Shown here: one piece after another, positions 6,927 through 13,762 of the stretch | Layout: each line of letters opens with the position of its first letter | Numbering within the stretch: the first letter of the stretch is position 1 | Origin: an uncultured Pirellulales bacterium | GTDB lineage: Bacteria; Planctomycetota; Planctomycetia; Pirellulales; Lacipirellulaceae | Length of the DNA stretch: 15,962 nt | Direction of reading: 5' to 3' | Assembly: GCA_947258835.1 (NCBI GenBank) | Contig: CAMYJY010000016.1 | Span: forward strand, 1-15,962 | Notes under the pieces: model-generated | What the model saw: the letters and a program-made list of their open reading frames with translations, nothing else | Databases searched by the model: none | Told to the model about the DNA's origin: nothing | Made by a program: the position numbers and the translations under genes

Positions 6927-8669
6927 CTACATGGGGAATTCAGGAAATACTTTGGCCAACTCCTCTTTGAGATAGGCCTTGATGGCACGTGCGCCTTCCA
7001 ATTTGCGGACGCGTTGGGCCACCTGCTCGCATTGTTCGATGGCCACACTGCGACACACTCGTTTGATTTCGGGTACGGCAGCGGGTGTGACGCTAAAGCT
7101 GCGCAAACCCAGGCCCAGCAACAGCATGGTGTACAAGGGATTGCCGCTCATTTGGCCGCACATGCTGATCGGAATTTGTGCCTGCTCGGCGGCATGCAGC
7201 GCCATCTCAATCATCCGGAGCACGGCGGGATCGGCTGCCGTATACAAATTGGCAACATCCTTATTGCTGCGGTCGACGGCCAGGCAGTACTGAGTCAGGT
7301 CGTTGGTACCAATGCTGAAAAAATCGACCTCTTCCACAAAGCGGTCCATCATCATCACGGCCGAGGGCACTTCGACCATCATGCCCACTTTCAGATCGCG
7401 ATCGAAGGCGATGCCAGCTTCTTCCAGATCTTCCATGGCGTCGACCAGCACCATGCGGGCCTGACGCAGCTCGATGATCGTACTGACCAACGGAAACATG
7501 ATCTGCACCTCGCCCTCGGCACTGGCACGCAAAATGGCGCGCAACTGCGTGCGAAACATGTCCCGATTCCGCAGCGCGAGGCGAATACTGCGCAGTCCCA
7601 AAAATGGATTGCGTTCGTCTTCGGGATCGGGCAAAGAACGCATCTTATCCGCACCGAGATCGAGCGTACGCATGATCACCGGCTTCCCGGCCATGGACCG
7701 CACCACATGGGAGTACGCTTCAAAATGATCTTCCTCGGTGGGATCGTCCTCGCGACCAAGATAAATAAACTCGGTGCGATACAGTCCAATACCATCGGCC
7801 CCCCGTTCCTGGCATTGGGCAACCTCGGTGGGAAACTCGATATTTCCCATCAAAGCGATACGCACGCCATCTTTGGTCTCCGCCGGCAACTCACGCAGCA
7901 CCTCCAGCTTGGTGGCCAGAGACCGCTGCTCTTCGACTTCATGCCGATAGTGGGCGAGCGTTTCTTCGTCAGGATGCAGCACCAGCTGCCCCTGATCGCC
8001 GTCAATAATCACCGTGTCACCGCCGGAGACATCGGTCAAAAAAGGGCCAATGCCGACGACCGCTGGAATCCCCAGGCCCTCGGCCACAATGGCCGTGTGA
8101 CTGCCGGGTCCGCCAATTTCGGTGACAAAACCCATGGCGAAACGTGGGTTCAGATTGGCCGTCTCGCTGGGGGTGAGATTGTGGGCCAGCACCAATACGG
8201 GCGAGGTGATGCGGGACAACTCTTCTCGGGCACGTCCCAGTAAGTTGCGCAGCAGCCGCTTTTCGATATCGAAGATATCGTTGGCCCGCTCGGCCATATA
8301 ATGGCCTTCTAGCGATTGAAAGACTTTGGCATAGCGGCGGAGCGCGCGGCTCACCGAGTACTCGGGAGAGTAGTGCCGACTGCGAATCATCTCCTCGATT
8401 TCTTCGTGCAAACGCTGATCGCGCAACATTTGCAAGTGGGCCGAGAAAATGGCCGCATACTCATCCCCTAGCTGATCCGCAACCTGCTGGCGGTTGTGCT
8501 CCACTTCGGCGATTGCCGCCTCAAAAGCGCTGTGCAGACGACCGAGTTCGTCCTCGACCGCGTCGCGCGGCAAAAACCGCCGAGGGATCCGAAACCCCTC
8601 GTTGTCTAAAACAAGTGCTTCACCAATGGCGATTCCAGGTGAAACCGCAATGCCTTGGAGGCGTTCCAT
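6927..8669 (-). CDS. ptsI: PTS enzyme I (phosphoenolpyruvate-protein phosphotransferase)
   Basis: This cytoplasmic enzyme autophosphorylates with phosphoenolpyruvate and passes the phosphate to HPr. Its 580 residues match the usual length of about 575. The N-terminus MERLQGIAVSPGIAIGEAL is typical, followed by a helical HPr-binding region (about 35-140). The phospho-histidine is His191 in GGPGSHTAIVA. The PEP-binding barrel contains GLYRTEF (Arg298), NPFLGLRSIRL, MVEVPSAV and FFSIGTNDLTQY. The proton-donor cysteine is Cys504 in SMCGQMSGNP, where many enzymes I read CGEMAGD. No GAF domain is present, so it is not a PtsP-type enzyme. It starts at the ATG at 8667-8669, preceded by a purine-rich GGGAAGGG. 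HPr lies upstream on the same strand, but 453 bp away, which is unusual for ptsH-ptsI. No sugar permease is present in the window. Confidence 0.96.
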   Translation of the reverse strand: MERLQGIAVSPGIAIGEALVLDNEGFRIPRRFLPRDAVEDELGRLHSAFEAAIAEVEHNRQQVADQLGDEYAAIFSAHLQMLRDQRLHEEIEEMIRSRHYSPEYSVSRALRRYAKVFQSLEGHYMAERANDIFDIEKRLLRNLLGRAREELSRITSPVLVLAHNLTPSETANLNPRFAMGFVTEIGGPGSHTAIVAEGLGIPAVVGIGPFLTDVSGGDTVIIDGDQGQLVLHPDEETLAHYRHEVEEQRSLATKLEVLRELPAETKDGVRIALMGNIEFPTEVAQCQERGADGIGLYRTEFIYLGREDDPTEEDHFEAYSHVVRSMAGKPVIMRTLDLGADKMRSLPDPEDERNPFLGLRSIRLALRNRDMFRTQLRAILRASAEGEVQIMFPLVSTIIELRQARMVLVDAMEDLEEAGIAFDRDLKVGMMVEVPSAVMMMDRFVEEVDFFSIGTNDLTQYCLAVDRSNKDVANLYTAADPAVLRMIEMALHAAEQAQIPISMCGQMSGNPLYTMLLLGLGLRSFSVTPAAVPEIKRVCRSVAIEQCEQVAQRVRKLEGARAIKAYLKEELAKVFPEFPM

Positions 8670-9122
8670 AGCGCCCTTCCCTAGGCAGTGTCCGGCAAAC
8701 CGGGCTAGCGAACGTCTGGCAAACCAAAACCAACGACCCCACCGTCAGACCTCCCGCAAGGGGCGGTGGGTCTCTACGCGTCACGGGATCGCTCGGACAC
8801 CGCTCCTGGCGTCACCATCAGGCGTTCCAGGGGTCTCCGGCAAACCCATCCCGCGATCCTCTGATTTGCTGTCTGCTGGCCGAATAACTCGGACACTGCA
8901 GTGTGTGTGTTTGTATTAACTTTGTACGATGCGCGGGCGGCCCGCAAATGTTTTGCAAGCGGCCCAAATTCGCTGCGACGCCAGCTGCCGGCGTCAGCCG
9001 CGTTTGGCCCCAGCGGCTCCGGGAAGGCTGGCACGGCGACCGTTTCCATTGCCGCGGCATGCCGAGCGCGGCATGCGAACCACGAAAACGCCTCTCGCCC
9101 CAATCCCCTCAACACAACCGGA
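8670..9122 (-). other. Long spacer between ptsH and ptsI
   Basis: A 453-bp stretch with no convincing gene. It contains a degenerate hairpin around 8735-8775 (CCCACCG / CGGTGGG arms), a 12-bp palindrome ACACTGCAGTGT (8893-8904) followed by a short GT run, a small GC hairpin (GCGGG-CGG-CCCGC) near 8932-8945, and GCGGCATGC twice in direct repeat near 9054 and 9068. TCCGGCAAACC-like words recur at 8691, 8715 and 8836. An AT-rich patch on the minus strand near 8910-8925 could hold a ptsI promoter, but no strong consensus is visible. Confidence 0.5.
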
Positions 9123-9428
9123 TTAGCTCGGACTCTCTTGGCTTAGTTTTTCATCGGCCACGAAATCGTTGCCTACAAGTCGCGCCAAGGCCTCCAGGGC
9201 CTGCTTTGCATCCGCACCGCGGGCATGCAGGACCAACTCGGTTCCTTGCACAGCACCCAAGGTTAGCACATGCAAAATGCTTTTGGCATCAACACGCAAA
9301 CTCTCGCGAATTACTTCAATATCGGAATCAAATTTCAATGCCAGCCGGGCAAACAACTCCGCCGGCCGCGCATGCAAACCCTGCGGATTGGTAACAACGA
9401 CCGTTCGTTCTTCGACTGGTAAATCCAT
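9123..9428 (-). CDS. ptsH: HPr family phosphocarrier protein
   Basis: This 101-residue protein is slightly longer than the usual 85-90 through short N- and C-terminal extensions. HPr carries phosphate from enzyme I to EIIA proteins. The active-site motif NPQGLHARPAELF gives His19 as the phosphorylated residue. The second conserved region, VDAKSILHVLTLGAVQGTEL, keeps a serine (Ser50) where HPr kinase acts in Gram-positive bacteria and many others. The start is the ATG at 9426-9428; the AT-rich leader has no clear ribosome binding site. The gene lies 196 bp downstream of EIIA and 453 bp upstream of enzyme I, all on the same strand, so the three are probably co-regulated. Confidence 0.95.
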   Translation of the reverse strand: MDLPVEERTVVVTNPQGLHARPAELFARLALKFDSDIEVIRESLRVDAKSILHVLTLGAVQGTELVLHARGADAKQALEALARLVGNDFVADEKLSQESPS

Positions 9429-9624
9429 AAACTACTAATAAGTAATATACTCAAAGTGAAAATAGGTATGCCTGGTGCTGGCCGGTTTGGGCCGGAAAAG
9501 CCCACTCCATCCGCCTCTCAACCGGGTTTCTTGGCGAGCCGCCGCGGTGCGGAAACGGATGCTGTTTTCCCGGGCTTTACCGGCTTCATGGAGGCCTCGT
9601 TTTCAGTTTGAGCAATATGCAACT

Positions 9625-10098
9625 TTAAACAAATTGGTTGTTGTCGGCTTCTTCGAGCAATTGCCACACGTCATCCGCGGACTTACTCTGTTTGAGAAAA
9701 CGACAAAATGTTTCGTCCCGGAGCTGACGGGAAATGTTTTCCAGAGCCCGCAAATGATCCCCAGGACGATCGGGCGGTGACACGAGCAAAAACAACAAGT
9801 GCACTTTCTCACCATCCAGGCTATCAAAATCCACTCCCGCTTCACTGACCGCCACGGTGCCTACCAGCTCCTGCACACTCGGATGCTTGGTGTGTGGCAC
9901 CGCGACCCCGCGTCCGATTCCCGTGCTCCCCAGTTCTTCCCGTTTCAGGATGGCTTCGACAATACTTTCGTGCTGGTCTTGGTCAATCTTGCCCGACTCC
10001 AGCAGGGCCGTCGCCATGGAGCGGATGACCTGCTCTTTGTCATCCACATCAACACTGGTACGAATTGCATCACGACTCACAAAATCAATAAACTTCAT
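9625..10098 (-). CDS. ptsN: PTS EIIA domain protein, fructose/nitrogen-regulatory (PtsN) type
   Basis: This 157-residue stand-alone EIIA of the mannitol-fructose-Ntr class receives phosphate from HPr. The active-site motif IGRGVAVPHTKHPSV gives His69, followed by the family segments GTVAVSEAGVDFDSLDG and VHLLFLLVSPPDRPGDHLRAL. The length matches E. coli PtsN (about 163). The start at the ATG at 10096-10098 is supported by a GAGGAAG ribosome binding site about 12 nt upstream. It sits directly downstream of hpf, the same pairing as hpf-ptsN in Proteobacteria, and upstream of HPr and enzyme I. With no EIIB/EIIC in the window, a regulatory function is more likely than transport. The gene symbol reflects class and context; a fructose-type EIIA cannot be excluded by sequence alone. 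Confidence 0.9.
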   Translation of the reverse strand: MKFIDFVSRDAIRTSVDVDDKEQVIRSMATALLESGKIDQDQHESIVEAILKREELGSTGIGRGVAVPHTKHPSVQELVGTVAVSEAGVDFDSLDGEKVHLLFLLVSPPDRPGDHLRALENISRQLRDETFCRFLKQSKSADDVWQLLEEADNNQFV

Positions 10099-10124
10099 AA
10101 CTTTTTAAACTTCCTCTCGTGGCG

Positions 10125-10150
10125 GTTGCCCCACCCCGCGGGGGGGCAAC
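10125..10150. promoter_or_regulatory. Hairpin between hpf and the EIIA gene
   Basis: Inverted arms GTTGCCCC (10125-10132) and GGGGCAAC (10143-10150) enclose a GC-rich centre. The hairpin ends a few bases upstream of the EIIA ribosome binding site. It may separate the expression of hpf and EIIA; no U-tract follows on the minus strand. Confidence 0.45.
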
Positions 10151-10217
10151 TCAGGACGTAGATCCGGGCCCGCTCAGGGAGACGGGAAGACAATCAGGTG
10201 GACCGGCACGCCTCCCA

Positions 10218-10568
10218 TTATTCATCATGCTGGTCTGTGGGCGGGATAGACGATCTCCGCTGATCGGTACCGCGGTGTTTTTTTTGGACTTTCTCTTTAT
10301 GTCTCTTCATTTGCTGTTCGATTTTTTGCATGGCCGAGTCAACGGCTGAAAACAATTTATCAGCCGTGGCCTGGGCGATGAAGTCGTGCTTGCGGGCAGC
10401 CGAAACCATAATTTCGACCTCGGGGGCATGTTCGTCTTTCAGATCGACGACGACCTCGATCGCCATCAGCCGATCAGAGAACCGGTTGATTTTGCCCACC
10501 TTTTCTCTGAGCTTTTCCTGCGAGGTTTCACTCAGATGACCATGGCGTACGGCTAAACTTATTTGCAC
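10218..10568 (-). CDS. hpf: Ribosome hibernation-promoting factor, short HPF/RaiA type
   Basis: This 116-residue protein belongs to the family that binds the 30S decoding region and inactivates ribosomes when growth slows. The family pattern is clear: MQISLAVRHGHLSETSQEKL, then a first helix ending KINRFSDRL, strand EVVVDLKDEHAPEVEIMVSA, and a second helix DKLFSAVDSAMQKIEQQMKRHKEK. The basic, polar tail is short, so there is no long-HPF dimerisation domain. The start is GTG (10566-10568), chosen because a strong AAGGAG lies 9 nt upstream. It is followed on the same strand by the PtsN-like EIIA gene. Confidence 0.93.
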   Translation of the reverse strand: MQISLAVRHGHLSETSQEKLREKVGKINRFSDRLMAIEVVVDLKDEHAPEVEIMVSAARKHDFIAQATADKLFSAVDSAMQKIEQQMKRHKEKVQKKHRGTDQRRSSIPPTDQHDE

Positions 10569-10577
10569 AGGCTATCG

Positions 10578-10583
10578 CTCCTT
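10578..10583 (-). promoter_or_regulatory. Shine-Dalgarno site fixing the GTG start of hpf
   Basis: AAGGAG on the minus strand, 9 nt before the GTG start codon at 10568. It is the best ribosome binding site in the minus-strand block and settles the use of a non-ATG start. Confidence 0.75.
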
Positions 10584-10815
10584 CTCGGGCACAAAATTGG
10601 CACGGTGGCACCCCTGGGCAGGGGTCCCGCCAGTGGCTCCATTCTAGCGGCTGCCGGGCTGACCGACAAACCACCTGCGGCCACGAAAATTGGCCCGCCG
10701 CTGGGCCAGGCCGGCCCCGCGCCAGCCCAAAATGCCACACACTTAGCATACTTTGACCGGCAGCGCCGAAGTTGGCCGCCGGGGCCGATTATCCTGGGAA
10801 AAAACCCGGTTTGGC

Positions 10816-13443
10816 TCATTTCCGCGGCTGCAAATCATCCGCCTCCAGACGCTGCCACAGCTTCTTAACTGCAATTTGACGCTTCTTAATGGGACCGTTG
10901 GGTTTAAAACCACCCAAATTTGCAGTCCGCCGCTTGAGATCGGGGTCATAAACACCCGTAATCTCGTTCAGATTGTGAATGGCCAGTACGCGATAGTCTA
11001 AGCTGTCATGCTCTAGCCAGCGGATCAGCTTGGCCAGGACACCCGTGGGGCGAGTATCGCCTACGGCGCCCAAATCGTAGCCTACCAGCATTTCCATCAA
11101 ATCGGCGGCGGCGGCAGCCCCCCGTTGGTTCACAAACGCCGCCTGGACCTGCTCGGCCACCTGTGGACTCCGGGCCATGGCTTGGCGGAGGGCATCAATC
11201 TGCACCTCCCAGGTGCGACTGAGGTCGCTATCGCCCAGTGCTTGGACCGACGGCTCAAAAACCCCCACATAGACGGTGGCCTCAGCCGTGAGGGTTCGTA
11301 CTTCTCGGCGACGGCCCAGCCCATTCTGGCCACTCAGCTCCAGCAAGCGGAGTGCGACCGAACGATCAAAGGGCAACTCTTTGTCCAGTGCGTTCCGTGC
11401 CCGACGCTCTGATTCCGTCACGGACTCACCATCGATCCACGCGGGGAGTTCGTCGATAACCAGGGGCAGGTCATCGACACCGGCCAACGTTTTCCACATT
11501 GCAGGGCCAGCGATCGTCTGCTGCTGACCTGCCGCGTTGGGCCACACCACGGTCCCACTGGTCAAATACCAGACAATCTCTACCGGGGACTGTTGGCGCA
11601 GATCACTCCCCGGCACAAACACCCGCCGGACTTCCACGGCCAAACTCGCCGAACTATCTAGCTGGAACTGGCGCAGCTGGTCCCCCAGCTGCAACGCCAA
11701 ACGATTGCCCTGCAAACCGGCAATCACGAGGGCCCGGCCAAAATCTAAGGCCAGTTCCAGCGCGGCAGTATCTCCTTGGCGATCCGCGGGGGCCACCAGC
11801 CGCAGCTGGGTTCCCCCCGACAGGTAGAGGTTGATGTCTCCCACAACGACATGCGTGCGGAACTTGGGCAGAGACAACAAGACTTCGCCGGTGGAGAGCG
11901 GACTGCGTGGGGACAGCCGCCGCCACTCCTGAGACGGCTGGTCGTACCGCAACAAAACATCACGGTTGCCCAAATACTTGCCGATTTGGATAGGTTCTTG
12001 AGGTACGAGAGCAGGCTGGCTGCGCTCGTCAGCCCCTCCCGACGCCCCCATCTCCACGGATCCCGTCTCCGCGGGCTCGCTCTCCACGAGCTCCATCTCA
12101 GCAGACCCCATCTCAGCAGACCCCATCTCAGCAGACCCTGTCTGCACGGGCGCTGTCTCCGCGACCTCCGCAGGACCGGTCTCCGCAGGAATGGCGGTCA
12201 TTGGCTCGTCTGCAGTGGCGTCGCCGGGTACATCCCATTGATTATTGGAAAGGGACTCCGTCAGCGGGGACGATCCCGCAGCCGTGGTGCCCGCAGCCGT
12301 AGTGCCAGTCACACTTGCTTTCATCTCAGCACCGTCCAGCTCGGATGGTGACGATGGGCCTGGGGGGATTGCGGAACCGGTTCCTGGCAACCCGCCATCG
12401 GGAGAGTCAGCGGCTTCCACTGCTGCAGCTGGGTCCGCTGTTTCCGTTGCGTCTGCCGGGTGGGCTAGGTCTGCCTGCCATGCAGGCAGCGGATCCTCTG
12501 CCACGGTGCTGGCCGGTGGCTCCGCCGATCCGCTCTCGGCGGCAGGCGGATAAGGCGCTAGCGGGGCCTGCAAAACAGCCACGGCAGCTGCGGTCTCCGC
12601 CGCCGGTTCCGCAGGGGCGGACACGGTGTTATCCGCCCCACTCCCTAAATCTCCTAGCATCTCGATCGGACCGTCTTCGATCAGGATCTCGCCAGTAAAC
12701 TCTTCCATATCGACTGCGGCCAGATCACTCGGCATATCCGGTTCAGAGAGCAGCGGCGCGACCAGCCAAGCCAACAAACCCACCCCAGCCACGGCCACCA
12801 TGGCCAACAGGATCCGCCGTACTCGTGTGCGGGAGGCAGCCGCCGCCAGCAAATAATCGGGAAGCTGCCCGCCACCAGGTGTCGCTGTCTGTCTGCCAGC
12901 AGGGGTCGCATGTGCTGGCGGAGCACTCGCTGCAGGCGGTGCGTCCGGGGCAACCTGCGCGGGAGGCACATGCGCGGACTCAATCCGCAGTTTCTTACCG
13001 CTGGCAAGATCCGCCGGCAATTGGTAGAGCCGCTCCTTGAGTTGAGGATCAATCTCTGCCGGTTCGCCCAACACCATCGTCAACACATGATGGCAGGAAA
13101 CCACCTCGGCCAGGTGCATGTCAGCCTTCGTGCTGGGCTCGATGCATAAACGCTCGAAATCGGCCAGATCTTCAGGCGGCAGGGTGTTGTCAAGATACTC
13201 GGCCACCACATTGGCATCCGCGACTCGGACACCACCGCCCCCCCCCTCCGCACCACCGGACTGCTCGGCCCCCGCGTCGACGGGCGGAGCGCTGAGCCGC
13301 AAACGGCGCGAAACATCGCGCGAGCGGTGGATCAGTTCGGTGGCAAAATCGCTGGCCTCGATCTTTTGGCCCAGATCCTCATGGTCCGCTGGGTCCAAGA
13401 TGTCATCCAAATAGGCCAATAAGGTGCGGAGTGTGAGTCGCAT
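10816..13443 (-). CDS. Single-pass membrane protein with duplicated anti-sigma-like N-terminus and FecR-like C-terminal region
   Basis: I do not recognise a named gene; the architecture resembles large planctomycete membrane proteins. Residues 1-50 and about 78-145 are related helical modules (YLDDILDPADHEDL and YLDNTLPPEDLADF), like the cytoplasmic part of anti-sigma factors but lacking a clear His-Cys-Cys zinc motif. A Pro/Ala-rich linker precedes a transmembrane helix at about 211-232. Residues about 255-480 are an Ala/Pro/Glu/Ser/Thr-rich, probably disordered stretch with GSAEM pentapeptides. Residues about 485-670 are beta-rich (DVLLRY, LSTGEVLLS, NLYLSGGTQLRLV, LDFGRALVIAG) and resemble a FecR-type barrel. 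The last 180 residues are helical and may be HEAT-like. The inferred topology is an N-terminal cytoplasmic sensor/anti-sigma part and a periplasmic beta domain. The start is the ATG at 13441-13443 with AGGA 7 nt upstream. No sigma factor gene is adjacent. A 9-base homopolymer lies in the N-terminal linker. Confidence 0.75.
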   Translation of the reverse strand: MRLTLRTLLAYLDDILDPADHEDLGQKIEASDFATELIHRSRDVSRRLRLSAPPVDAGAEQSGGAEGGGGGVRVADANVVAEYLDNTLPPEDLADFERLCIEPSTKADMHLAEVVSCHHVLTMVLGEPAEIDPQLKERLYQLPADLASGKKLRIESAHVPPAQVAPDAPPAASAPPAHATPAGRQTATPGGGQLPDYLLAAAASRTRVRRILLAMVAVAGVGLLAWLVAPLLSEPDMPSDLAAVDMEEFTGEILIEDGPIEMLGDLGSGADNTVSAPAEPAAETAAAVAVLQAPLAPYPPAAESGSAEPPASTVAEDPLPAWQADLAHPADATETADPAAAVEAADSPDGGLPGTGSAIPPGPSSPSELDGAEMKASVTGTTAAGTTAAGSSPLTESLSNNQWDVPGDATADEPMTAIPAETGPAEVAETAPVQTGSAEMGSAEMGSAEMELVESEPAETGSVEMGASGGADERSQPALVPQEPIQIGKYLGNRDVLLRYDQPSQEWRRLSPRSPLSTGEVLLSLPKFRTHVVVGDINLYLSGGTQLRLVAPADRQGDTAALELALDFGRALVIAGLQGNRLALQLGDQLRQFQLDSSASLAVEVRRVFVPGSDLRQQSPVEIVWYLTSGTVVWPNAAGQQQTIAGPAMWKTLAGVDDLPLVIDELPAWIDGESVTESERRARNALDKELPFDRSVALRLLELSGQNGLGRRREVRTLTAEATVYVGVFEPSVQALGDSDLSRTWEVQIDALRQAMARSPQVAEQVQAAFVNQRGAAAAADLMEMLVGYDLGAVGDTRPTGVLAKLIRWLEHDSLDYRVLAIHNLNEITGVYDPDLKRRTANLGGFKPNGPIKKRQIAVKKLWQRLEADDLQPRK
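12094..12138. repeat. 15-bp tandem repeat encoding GSAEM pentapeptides
   Basis: The unit CATCTCAGCAGACCC recurs at 12094, 12109 and 12124 and encodes three GSAEM copies on the minus strand; diverged copies (SEPAET, TGSVEM) extend on both sides. It lies in the disordered extracytoplasmic part of the 875-residue protein and would allow length variation without frameshift. Confidence 0.8.
13238..13246. repeat. Nine-base C/G homopolymer inside a coding region
   Basis: A run of nine C on the plus strand (G on the coding strand) encodes part of a GGGGG linker at about residues 66-70 of the 875-residue membrane protein. Gain or loss of one base would shift the frame near the N-terminus. Confidence 0.8.
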
Positions 13444-13497
13444 AGGATGTTCCTAAAACTATAATGCCAGCAGAAAACTTCTAGGTTCCGCCCGCAG

Positions 13498-13611
13498 GCG
13501 AATTTTTTTGCACGAATACTCGGGCCCCTAGCCCCTAGCCCCTAGCCCCTAGCCCCTAGCCCCTATTAATTTAGTGCCGCATGGACCGAGCATTCGTACA
13601 AAAAAATTCAC
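13498..13611 (-). promoter_or_regulatory. 26-bp inverted repeat enclosing a G-tract array, upstream of membrane protein gene
   Basis: The left arm 13498-13523 and right arm 13586-13611 are complementary over 26 positions except three. All three mismatches are C-A or A-C on the plus strand and so become G-U pairs in a minus-strand transcript, the sense strand for the downstream gene. The 62-base interior carries the CCCCTAG array, which reads as six GGGG tracts with CTA loops in the RNA. The structure begins 55 nt upstream of the membrane protein start codon. Confidence 0.65.
13525..13565. repeat. CCCCTAG heptamer array (nearly six copies)
   Basis: CCCCTAG starts at 13525, 13532, 13539, 13546 and 13553, with a sixth partial copy (CCCCTA) at 13560. 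The complementary strand is CTAGGGG repeated, a canonical G-quadruplex pattern with 4-base G tracts and 3-base loops, also reminiscent of telomeric repeats. Copy number is likely to vary between strains. Confidence 0.9.
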
Positions 13612-13762
13612 AAATTCCCTTCCAGCTAGCTTTGAGCGAAGCGGGGGAACCTTTGGGGCAGCACCTACCTCAGCACCACCGTGGGGGTCCAGCGGCCGAA
13701 AGGCAGCCCAGCGCGGCGTAGCCGCAGCCAAATAGATATAGGAGCCGACGAGCCACCGAAGC

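Larger units (their letters stand above)
13444..13762 (-). other. Spacer upstream of the 875-residue membrane protein gene
   Basis: This 319-bp gap contains the heptamer array and its flanking inverted repeat (13498-13611). Nearer 13620-13760 lies a stretch with several small GC hairpins and open but unconvincing frames on both strands. A TATAGT word about 20 nt upstream of the membrane protein start could be a -10 element, without a good -35. The 13620-13790 stretch has the look of a dispersed intergenic repeat, which I cannot confirm here. Confidence 0.5.

Noticed and set aside
7014..8243. 409-residue plus-strand open frame opposite enzyme I
   Set aside because: It is fully antisense to a well-conserved ptsI, is rich in His/Gln/Asn as expected from a complementary codon pattern, and has no family motif.
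8670..9122. tRNA or structured small RNA in the ptsH-ptsI gap
   Set aside because: No cloverleaf or CCA-type acceptor was found by eye, and the hairpins are short and imperfect.
11276..12698. Plus-strand frames opposite the 875-residue membrane protein
   Set aside because: They arise from the GC-rich, low-complexity coding sequence; no start signals or domains.
13525..13565. True telomere or replicon end
   Set aside because: Genes continue on both sides and the array has fewer than six full copies; it is internal.
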